Shown here: piece by piece, positions 13,601 through 22,457 of the stretch
Layout of the letters: every line of letters begins with the position of its first letter
Numbering within the stretch: position 1 is the stretch's first letter
Source: Paralichthys olivaceus
Taxonomy: Eukaryota; Chordata; Actinopteri; Pleuronectiformes; Paralichthyidae
Length of the DNA stretch: 64,000 bases
Assembly: GCF_024713975.1 (NCBI RefSeq)
Contig: NC_091096.1
Coordinates: 4,119,501-4,183,500, forward strand
Direction of reading: 5' to 3'
The notes under the pieces: generated by a model
Database searches by the model: none
Seen by the model: the letters and a program-made list of their open reading frames with translations, nothing else
Told to the model about the DNA's origin: nothing
Program-made: the position numbers and the translations under genes

Positions 13601-16044
13601 AAAGTGTATTTTTAAATCCTGTAACCTTAACCGTGATAAATATCATCTACTCATTCCGTGTTCTTGATCTTGATCAGTCTGTGTCCTTATTTCGGGTCAC
13701 TCGTAAAGTTTCAGAGAAAAAGCTGCAACCAGCGTCACCACAGGCCAAACAAACAGTTTGTACAAAGGCTGCGACAAAATAAAAAAAAAAAACATCCATT
13801 TTTATCATCTTACCTCATTTTGACTCTTTGCCTAAAGATTCTTTGAATTTCGAACGTCATAAATTACTTCTTGAATTTATTGTTCAAATAACATTTGTAT
13901 ATTCCTTCTGCATGTTTGGCCAGATTGATTATTTAAAGAGGAAATTACATTTATAATATATTGTATTGATATAACGGTGAGAATTTTATTATGTGGCCTC
14001 ATAAATATTTATCACTTTCTATCTTTAATCTCTAACCTTTGGTAAAAGAATGTAAAAAAAAAAAAAAAAAGTGGTGAATTTTAAGGTTAACTATATACAT
14101 TATGATGAAACTCCACAGTGGTTTCATGTTCTCCTGATTATTCACTGTTTGACGACTCATTCAGAAACTCTTACCACTGTTATTATCTTGGAAATTACCA
14201 AGAAGAGTTTATCTGGGTAGTATTTTTTTTCCCCTTTAACCCTTTATCACAGAAGTGACAGTGAATCAGAAACTTTCCACTTAATCATTGTCGTAAAGGC
14301 ATTTTGTGTTAATCTATGTAAATCATCAGTGAAACTTAAATATTTTGATACTGGACTCAAACCGTTAAAAATACGTCTCCCTGTCCTTCGTGTCATTACA
14401 GCTGCAGCGTTTCCACAAAACATCTTGATCAACCTTCTGCTCTTTCGTCAGTAATACTGAGCAAGTGCTCTTTTTTAGGCAATTGTTGAGATTTTTTGGA
14501 AACAAGTGTGTAACTCACTACCTGTCTCATGTCATCCTGTGTCTCACCGGACCTGACTCAACCACAAAGTGTGAAAAGTCCTTCCACTTGTAGTTCTATA
14601 TTTACCCTGTAATTATTATCTCATCCTTTTAATTCCAGAATGGTTTTTAACCGCAGACTAATAATACAACATTCCATTTATAAAAACATTAAACCCATAG
14701 TGATGTGATGTCACTTCCACCTCGCTAAGTTCTGAGAAACTCTCTGCATCACAGCTGCCTGGTACTTACAGTCATAGAGAAAGACTGCTGACATTACAAT
14801 CATTATTCTAATCAGTGGCAGTAGTACAGATCTATACAACATAGATATTGTGAGTGGTCTGCTCCTCTTCCTTCCGTTTCTTTCCTTTTCAATCCAACCG
14901 GTCGAGGCAGAATCTCCACTAAATGTTTTTTCTTGAGATGAAGTTTATACTTTGGGATTCTCTTTTGTTCCTTTTTTAGGGTAATGCCTAAATTTGTTGC
15001 AAAAATCCCACACACGTCTGTAAAGAGGAAGAACGAAGCAGAGGGAAGTCATCCAGAAAGCTGCGGATGGAGTGGTCACAATAATAATAGAGTTGAGGAC
15101 ATTTCCTGACACATAACGGCACAAAGTGGTGTCAACAGAACATGTGAATGAACATGCACAGATGGGAGGATGGGAGGACGCTGTCTGGCCCATGTTTTTC
15201 TGAATGAGTCTGAATCATTGTATCCTCCTTAAAATCAGAGAGAATTTTCTCACACCAGTGAATTTCACGAGAAAGTGGGAGAATTCGAACAAATCCGTAA
15301 ACAATGGTATTGTGTACATGTAGGATTTGTGATATGAGGCTTTACTCAAAGAGCAATTTGGTCTCGATCACGAAAAACTCACAGGGCTTCACAACAAACG
15401 GTACATTTACAATGAGGTTCAGTAAAAAGGAGGATGAAGCAGGAGCAAAAGAGAGAGTGAATATTAGAATATTAGAATATCAGGGTTGAGTCAGTGACTG
15501 CATTTACATGGACAGCAATATTCCGACATTAACCCAATTAAGCCAATCGTCTGAAAACGACTCTGCCACGTAAAACACGTTTTCTGATTATCTCAACCCA
15601 ATTAAGATCAAACTGTGAATAAGCAATAATCAAATGAAGACACGGAGAGATTTCTGACCGTGGTCACATGATACAGTATGTACTCAGTATAACCTCTTCA
15701 CAGCACTTTGTGAAACTTGCAGAATTAGAGAGACAACACCCAAAATGGCACAATAAACATTTTCAGGTTGAGCAACTGGTGGAATAAGTTAGACGTAATG
15801 ATGCCAATGGAATATTCTATGAGCGACAACTGGAAACGCGATCATCTAAATAATGTCTAATTCTGAAAGGGGTCAGTAGTCAGAGTAATGTCGTCCACGT
15901 GAGCGTAGTCGTCAGTGTTTGAAGTTTGCTCTGCTCGCAAAGCTGTTACCACTTCAATTCTTTTTGTCCCAGGTCCCTGAGGAGGACATCGTGAGTGTGA
16001 CGGACATGCTGCAGCATCAGAGGAAGGAACCAGCCACCAGCTGA
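4682..16044 (+). CDS. castor1: CASTOR1-like cytosolic arginine sensor for mTORC1 (5' partial, 8 exons seen)
   Basis: The exons are 4682-4752, 8463-8656, 9085-9220, 11546-11669, 12238-12354, 12615-12697, 13276-13370 and 15973-16044 (TGA at 16042-16044). All have GT donors and AG acceptors, and the phases join cleanly to about 296 codons. Human CASTOR1 has 329 residues; the missing N-terminal exon lies left of the window. Recognisable segments are CKFFSLTETPENYT, GVTKIAKSVIAPLAQQHVSV, STYQTDFIL, SSGELWRMVRIGGQPLGF, DECGIVAQI and STFSFDHALVPEED. CASTOR1 is an ACT-domain homodimer that binds arginine and, when arginine is absent, binds and inhibits GATOR2, so lowering mTORC1 activity. Residues placed around arginine in the human protein (GFDECGIV; the TF..D of STFSFDHAL) and the YQTD stretch used for GATOR2 contact are kept, so sensing is likely intact. 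RESGGESVPV and PTVHP resemble CASTOR1 more than CASTOR2. The neighbouring cytokine gene supports the CASTOR1 identity. Confidence 0.93.
4753..8462 (+). other. castor1 intron
   Basis: This is a 3.7-kb intron between a gtaaag donor and a cccag acceptor. I see no exon, RNA gene or complete mobile element. Short open frames here lack any family signal. Confidence 0.6.
9221..11545 (+). other. castor1 intron with a higher-complexity block
   Basis: This is a 2.3-kb intron. The block at about 10080-10520 is richer in GC and lower in simple repeats than its AT-rich flanks. It holds SOX-like (cattgttctg) and other AT-core motifs, so it could be a conserved non-coding element. I see no coding evidence in it; that reading is an inference. 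Confidence 0.4.
12145..12171. repeat. small inverted repeat (hairpin)
   Basis: The arms tgccttcaatt (12145-12155) and aattgaaggca (12161-12171) are perfect reverse complements separated by gtgtt. The pairing continues outward as gttt/aaac with a two-base bulge. It lies in the castor1 intron just before the 12238 exon. No function is apparent. Confidence 0.7.
13371..15972 (+). other. last castor1 intron
   Basis: This is a 2.6-kb AT-rich intron ending at the acceptor before 15973. It carries a poly-A run near 14054-14070 and a probable MITE remnant at 15490-15800. No exon was found. Confidence 0.6.
15490..15800. mobile_element. probable MITE remnant
   Basis: The sequence starting gcatttacatggacagcaat, with caatattccgacattaaccc and a later second gattatctcaaccc unit, resembles a small non-autonomous DNA element I recognise from many fish genomes. 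The repeated cccaattaag units (around 15535 and 15598) are visible. I could not delimit clear terminal inverted repeats or a target duplication, so the boundaries are approximate. Confidence 0.4.
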
Positions 16045-16371
16045 TCTCTAAAGTCCCCCCCCCCCTCCCCCACCCTCCCACTTCAGGTGTAGTGCGGCGG
16101 CAGAGCGGCCGGAACGGGAGGTTAACTCTGTGCCTAGACTAGCGCTGCATCTCCAGCAGTATTAACTCCTACGAACTTCCGAACACCAGAAGCTCCTCTT
16201 CTTCGTGGCGTTCACGTCGGGTTTGTCTGTGCGGCCCCCTGTCTTACCTTTCCGAGGATGGATGCACTGAGTCGACGGGGGCCCGCGCGCTCAGACATGC
16301 ACATTGGCTCCTCAACACACACACACACACACTTACTCGCACAGTCAAACTCACAAGCACAAAGTCATATA

Positions 16372-16909
16372 AATAAACTTGTATGATCATTCTCTAATGC
16401 CGGATCGGAGATCTCATGGATTGTGTGGTTGCATCACTGCAGAATATCCTCGCATACATCTCACCAGTGCTATAAACAAACAATTTAGTCTTCCAGTAAT
16501 GTGTATAATCATAACGCCATGTGTCTAAGCAACCCTGTCTTTCTTTCTTTTTAGTCGAAGTTTGCAAAAAAGCGTAGGCAGTTGTGTGAGTGCTGAGTCA
16601 TTCTCATACAGATCACTCGCGTTGGTTTGAAATGAATGAAAGTAGTTGTACGATATCAAAAAGACTACGATCAGGAGACTTGGTCAGTATTTTTTTTTTT
16701 TTTTTTTTCAAGAGGTCAGCATTTCTTTACTATAGAAGTACCAGAGGTCAATAACACTATGTCTTATTTCTTTTGTTATTTGCACAATAAACTTTTAGTT
16801 TTGCTGATTTCACGTAGCTGTTTTCTTTTGGTACAACTACATTTTGTACATCTTGAAGTAAAAGTATTCTGTAAACATTTGTAATTTTTGTGCTGCTTCA
16901 TTCAATAAA
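16372..16909 (+). terminator. castor1: castor1 3' UTR poly(A) signals
   Basis: Canonical AATAAA hexamers occur at 16372-16377, 16786-16791 and 16904-16909, all downstream of the castor1 stop at 16044 and before the next gene. The last is followed by a T-rich stretch (atctttgttgtc), as expected of a cleavage site. Alternative polyadenylation giving 3' UTRs of roughly 0.35 to 0.9 kb is possible. Between 16910 and the m17 promoter I see only AT-rich intergenic sequence. Confidence 0.6.
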
Positions 16910-17773
16910 GAATATCGGAAATATCTTTGTTGTCAAATAGTGATTATCTCACGAGTGGCGGACAATGAGGTATAATGAGGCTTAAAAGCTTAGAGGAACA
17001 AGTGGATAAAAAAAAGCAGCTCTTTGTTGGTACTCTGTTAAATTAGAGGTATCTTAAATGATGTTCACTTTGAAACAGTTGATTTGATCTGAAGAGGAAG
17101 CATGAAACATGGAAAAAGAAAACAGGACCCAGATCAGAGACCTGCGGCACACCGACGGACAAAGCTTCCATCTAAGAGGTAAGAAAAAAAACCTTCACTT
17201 TTCATTCAGTGTTTATGAACAAATAATCGACCGGTGTCAATAAGTTAGATGGAGCATTTATCTGTGTTACTACTTTATCTTCTATAAAACTTTAATCAAA
17301 CTTAATTTAAAAATTAAATCGGACGTGAACTCTAAATTTCTAAGTAGATTATAGGATGAGGATGGTGTGAGACTCAAACACGTGACGGTTGTCAGATGAA
17401 ACATCCTGACAACAACGAAGCTGGAACCTTTGTGGGAGGATTTTGTCTTTTGACTTATCGTCACTGAACAAGCGGAAAGTGCTATGATCGCATTTGCCAG
17501 TGTTTTATTTGAGCTTTTCCTTTGACCAGAGTATGAAAGAAGTCAACTTTCCCATTTTTCACATGAAATGAACAATGTTTATATATTTATAACACTATAT
17601 TGTTTATAACAATATTTACGCTTGTTGATTGATTCTGAGTCCTCAGATCTGAGGAGGACATGAGCTGTGATGTCACCTCTGAGGTTGACACATGTAGCAT
17701 GACTGTCACAGTCACGCGGAAAAGAGTATGGAAATTGTGGGTGGGTGTAGATGACCATACTCTTCCAATATCG

Positions 17774-17780
17774 TATATAA
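17774..17780 (+). promoter_or_regulatory. TATA box of the m17-like cytokine gene
   Basis: TATATAA followed by AGG lies 84 bases before the start codon at 17858. With a start site about 30 bases downstream, the 5' UTR would be about 50 bases. A TATA-driven core promoter is typical of inducible cytokine genes. A CRE-like gtgatgtcac is at about 17668-17677, further upstream. Confidence 0.65.
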
Positions 17781-17857
17781 AGGCATGTTCATGCGGTGAA
17801 AGATTTTGTATGTCACTTCTATGTGGTTTGTTAAGTGAATCTGCTCCAATCGTCGCC

Positions 17858-19921
17858 ATGAATTTTAAACTCTGGGGACTTCTGAGACTCTTTGGTAAAT
17901 ATCTTTTTGATATGTAATGTTGTTAGTGAATGTATCTAGTAACGCATTTTAATATTAATCAGTTTCAATGTCCTGTGAGAATAACTTTCAAATTTTATTT
18001 TCTACATGAAGTATGTTGCAGGCAAGCTTTTAGAATCTATAAATCTCAATACCCCTTTTTTTTTGTGGTTTGTTTTGTTCTTTATTCACATTTCTGCAGC
18101 CACTTGTGTCTATAATTTGGTTTCTTAATTCTAAAGCTAAATGCTGCAGAGGGACGTAATTCCTGCAATAAACTATTTAAAAAAAATCAAAGATGACAGG
18201 AAATCTGAAATCTCAAATAACCACATTTTCTGCAACATCTGTGTATTTTGCTTTTAGAATCAAAATGGGATTTTAAGCTTAATCCACTGGCACATACACA
18301 GAGCATGAGAGCAGTGATCAGCATCATCAAAGAGAAATCAATCACATAGTAGAAATGTTAGTCGCAGTTTTCTTCACATAGAAATCAAGAAGTATTTAAA
18401 GTTAAATTGCTTACATCATATTCTGTGTTACATTTGAGTCACGGGTATCCTCTTTGTCTTTGTTCAGTTCTCGTCCACATGATCCTGGAGCTGCATGGGA
18501 GGCCTGTGTTTTCTGCTCAACTCAACTGCAGCGACATAGCCCAGGCCAAGTCTCAGTTAAAGTTGCTGAAAACTGAAGTAAAAGAGCTACGGGAACAATA
18601 CGTAAGTGTCATGTGTCTTCTGATTATGACTCTCCTCTTCTATCTATTTCTTTCTATGTCTTTTTGGACAGCAGTCAGACTTTTGGAGACATTTTGATCT
18701 TCTTGCACAGCTGTTGATGTGATATCTGACAAAATGGTATTACAGCTACTTTAGTTTGAACATCCTCCGCTGCTTTCTTTTTATCGACTATCAATGAAAC
18801 CACCTAATCTGACTTTGTGATGGAGTTTCACCTCATATCTTTCACCTCATATCTTTCACCTCGTATCTTTCACCTCGTATCTTTCACCTCGTATCTTTCA
18901 CCTCATATCTTTCACCTCGTATCTTTCACCTCAACGAGGACGAGTTGGTTATAATGTTTATTTTAGAATAAACATTATAACCAACTCACGCCCAGCTTCA
19001 CCGTGCACACTTCATCTTCTCACTACGAACCAGCGTTTCACCAGTAAAACTAGTAGTGAGGAGGAAATGAGTTGAAGCAGCCTCAAAAACAATATAGTGC
19101 AAAATTCAAATGCACTGAAAAGCTATTTCTCAAAAATATCAAATACAAATCGTACACATAATTTATCTTATAGTTTTAAATATGCTCCAACAAAAAACAT
19201 CCCCTTCAGCTGCAAAGTGCCTGATACAAATCTTGTTTACATCTGTAAGAGCTCTGTCAAATAGACTAAGAAGAAAAATAGATTTTCTTACCTTTAAATT
19301 TAAATTATTATATTATATTATCTATTCAAATTATTTGCTTTATCAGTTTAAATGAATTAATCACTGATGTAAATAAATGCATATCTATCACCACTGACAC
19401 TAAAATTCCTTCCATTTTACTCTTATTTGCATTTTACAATCATCACTCAAACTCCATGAAATCATATCAGATCTTTTCTTTCTTTCTTACAGATAAAATA
19501 TCACGGAAACATCTCTAATCCCACCAGCAATGATATTCCTGACTTCGAAGTGTCCGGGTCCAACACTTTTGAGAAGCTGCAGGACGTCTGCGTCAAGAAC
19601 ATGCTTCTCTTTTCGCACATTTTAATCGTTGAGCAGCATCACTCAGAACTTTGGAAAGAACCTGTTCTCAAATCATACTTGACACTTGTCAAGGATCGCC
19701 TCTCCCACCATAATTCTACAATACAGGCTATTCTCACTAAACTCTCTCTTCAAATTCCTTTGCCATCAACGCCAGCCCCGCCGAATGTGTCCACTGATCA
19801 TGCTTTTGCTAAAAAGAAATATGGATGGCATGTTATTGTCAGACTGAGCGACTGGCTAAAACAAGAGGCCCACGTTTATTCTGACATCTGTGATAAAAAG
19901 TTGTCTAAACTGAAGCTGTGA
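17858..19921 (+). CDS. m17: IL-6-family cytokine, LIF/OSM type (teleost M17-like), complete
   Basis: The three exons are 17858-17894, 18468-18601 and 19493-19921, in phase, for 199 residues. A tiny exon 1 with the start of the signal peptide, a middle exon and a large last exon is the layout of mammalian LIF and OSM genes. The hydrophobic N-terminus (LWGLLRLFVLVHMILEL) should be a signal peptide, making this a secreted protein. It is followed by LNCSDIAQAKSQLKLLKTEV, the likely helix A. Later helical stretches (LQDVCVKNMLLFSHILIVEQ; VIVRLSDWLKQEAHVYSDIC) fit a four-helix bundle. Three N-glycosylation sequons (NCS, NIS, NST) are present. Family members signal through gp130-type receptors and JAK-STAT3. 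It lies directly downstream of castor1, in the same orientation as human OSM and LIF relative to CASTOR1. The start was chosen for its context (gtcgccATG) and the signal peptide. Sequence similarity alone would be weak; gene structure and synteny carry the call. Confidence 0.8.
18826..18932 (+). repeat. 14-bp tandem repeat, about 7.5 copies
   Basis: The unit tttcacctcrtatc repeats every 14 bases; ttcacctc begins at 18827, 18841, 18855, 18869, 18883, 18897, 18911 and 18925. Copies differ only by an A/G change. It sits in intron 2 of the m17-like gene, right before the inverted repeat at 18942. Confidence 0.95.
18942..18987. repeat. perfect 21-bp inverted repeat with 4-base loop
   Basis: Bases 18942-18962 (starting gagttggttataatg) are exactly reverse-complemented by 18967-18987, with ttag between them. 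In RNA this would be a strong hairpin inside m17 intron 2. It directly follows the 14-bp tandem repeat, so both may come from one replication or transposition event. Confidence 0.95.
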
Positions 19922-20311
19922 ATTCACAAATTCAAAACTAAAATTTCCCTCTTCATTTTGATCTACTATAGAATTGAGCAACCATAAAATCCAACTCTTA
20001 TGTTGGTGTTAAAGTCCTGAATCCATGTAGTGAATATTTATTTGTTGAATATGTGAATTATTAATATTTTTATTGGAATGTGATGTAGCTTAAATTAGGT
20101 TTTTTTATTTTTATATTGAATATGAAATTATTTTCTAAAAAGTGCTGATGTCATTATTATTATTTAATCATATAAAGACTTCTTGCATGCAGTTTTTATT
20201 TATCTATATTTATATCTATTTGTATTTCTGCCCAGTATTTGAGTCACTCTTGTATTTATTTCTTATTTAATCATTCCTCCTGTTTCATTTATATTTTTGT
20301 AAGTTAATAAA
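19922..20311 (+). promoter_or_regulatory. m17: AU-rich 3' UTR of m17 with poly(A) signal
   Basis: The 3' UTR is very AT-rich and holds at least seven ATTTA pentamers, several overlapping as tatttattt. An AATAAA hexamer lies at 20306-20311, so the UTR is about 0.4 kb. AU-rich elements of this kind destabilise cytokine mRNAs through TTP-type proteins. That role is inferred here from the motifs. Confidence 0.75.
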
Positions 20312-22457
20312 AACTTGTTTGCACAATTCCTCTGCCTACTGATGTAATTATTCTTCGGCATCTCGGAGCACATCCTCGGAGGGGTCTGCTCCCCCGGGCC
20401 ACGTCAAAGGACAAAGGGACAAATAAACATACCCAGCGTATCAGAAATACAGATTTGTGAACTCAGTTCTTGCTGCACATGTTGTTACAGTTAATGCTTT
20501 TCTTCGACTTTAAAAGACTTTAAAATGATTTGTAAACACGTATTTGACAAAAATGCAGTGTGTTGACTTGCATTTGGGAAATATATAACTTGAATTCAGT
20601 AATTCTCTACAGGCAGCCCAAAGCAGATAACGCAGCTGATCAAATAACCATTATTACCTCCATCAAGGACGGAATGTTTTCATCCCTGTCCGTCAGCAGG
20701 ATTACACAAAAACTACACAATGATTGTAAAAATACAATCGGACATATTATGAGTGATTGAATTCCAGGGGACTGTTGGGGAGGTACGCTTTCTACTGAGT
20801 TCTATTCTATAGTTTGTCTTAAATGTTAAGTGTTGACATGGTAGATTTTTAACTTGTATTCAGTGCAAATGCAATGGGTAACTCTTTAATGTGGTTCATG
20901 CAGCTCACCCAATGACGGTTATTTATTGACTGTTGTTTGAGAGAGGTTGAGGTTTGTGGTTTCATTATTTCCAATATGGAAAGCTAATCAAATCTGCTGC
21001 TAGCTGTAGCTTACAACAATGGTGTCAATCTTTTCCTCAGATGTTTGCCAACTAAGTGAATTTCCCTGAATACCTCTCCTGTAACAGAAAAAGCTTTGTT
21101 CAATTAAAACTTGATAATTTGCAACGATTGACGCGGCTCCCGTGTGACGGCAATTAATCAACTTGCCAAACGAGAAGGGGCTCTGATACATTTCCTAATT
21201 ACGACAGTTTGTTTTCTCAGCCATCGCCGATGATTAATTGTTTAGCTCTGGCCATCTCTCCCCTGTGAGCGGCCCACACTGCCTGAGGTGGAGAGAGAAG
21301 CTGATAAGAATCTCCTTCGGAGAGCTGCAGGTTTGGACTCCAAGCGCTATGTTGCACAGTGAAATACGAGGACAGATGGACAGCGCACAGAAAAGGCAGA
21401 TAAGTCTGTCAGAGTCTCGTCAGAACGATGCAGGAGAACAGCAGCACTGTAACAGAGATTAATGTGAGTCTGCTCCTCGTCAAATGAAGTGATCGATTAA
21501 TGCTGTGCTAGAAGTTCTCATGTTTTGTTGTGTATGAGCCTCAAATGATTCTTTATCGCCCAACTTTGGAAAACATCATTTTATGCACCTTGAAATTTCT
21601 TACAGGCGATTGTGACCGATTTAATTTGTTCCATTTCACAATTTTTGTGAAACGCAGCTTCTTGAAAATTTGACTGCACCTGAATTTTAAAGGTTGCTCA
21701 TCGTCGGGGAAACTGAAATTATCGGTGAGTTCAAATTCACTCTGCGAACGTTTTCTTCAACTAAATTGATCGAATTGACAAACCTTACAAAATATTACTT
21801 TAGTTGGGCCTTTACCATAAACTGTGAATAACGGTAAAGTACCCGTCACATTTTTCTCAAGACTGATATTTGATCAAGGTTTCATTCTTCCGATAATTTT
21901 GGATTCAATTAATTATGCTATGCTATAAACTACAAACGACCCCAGTGTCCAACTGAATTTATGTCATAAAAACCATAATATTAACCTAAGTGATTTTATT
22001 TCACAGTCACTTTTATTAAATAGCCGTTCCATACGCATGCACTATACAGACCTAATGACACATTCTCTGCCGTTTGAAAATACTCAACAAAACATTTAAA
22101 CAGCTGTTTAATGTTCCCCGTTTAAAATGAAGCTACTTGATGACGTGAACTGGTTTGAAGCTAGTCCTGATGGATGAGCTGCCTGCTATAACAACCTGAT
22201 GATCATCACGGATGAATGTATGAAGCATTCTATGCACTTATGAAGTGTAAATAATCAAATCACATATAGACTTTGTCCATTTTTTTTTGAAGCTGGTCTC
22301 AGATGTCTTCCTTCCTTTGTCACTATGATGCAAAATTATCCAAGACAGCTGTTCATGTGTAGAGAGTCTCTGCTCCAAGCAGCCTTAGGTTCCTCCAACC
22401 CGGAGGCTTCATCGGCCCACTGCTCTTCCAGTGAGTCCTTCAATCCGGAGGAGATGC
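20312..22457. other. intergenic interval between m17 and spring1, including the spring1 3' UTR
   Basis: No gene was found. On the minus strand, AATAAA signals (read as TTTATT on the plus strand at 21995-22000 and 22012-22017) would end spring1 with a 3' UTR of about 0.45 kb. The stretch holds a dispersed repeat copy near 20683-20815. A less repetitive block at about 21120-21460 has homeodomain- and GATA-like motifs (gattaattg, gctgataaga). This interval also contains the junction between the two synteny blocks. Confidence 0.6.
20683..20815 (+). repeat. dispersed repeat family copy 1
   Basis: The string gtcagcaggattacacaaaa matches the copy at 47497 (gtcagcaggatttggcaaaa). The end, ctgttggggaggtacgc, matches ctgttggactttggtggaggtatgc near 24716 in spacing and core. 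The copy is short and internally deleted. The family name is unknown to me. Confidence 0.5.

Noticed and set aside
4682-16044. Identity as castor2 instead of castor1
   Set aside because: FNIYRESGGESVPV, PTVHP and the castor1-cytokine linkage favour castor1, though the paralogues are similar and the N-terminal exon is missing.
18826-18932. A CRISPR-like array
   Set aside because: The 14-base units abut each other with no spacers, and the genome is eukaryotic. It is a minisatellite.
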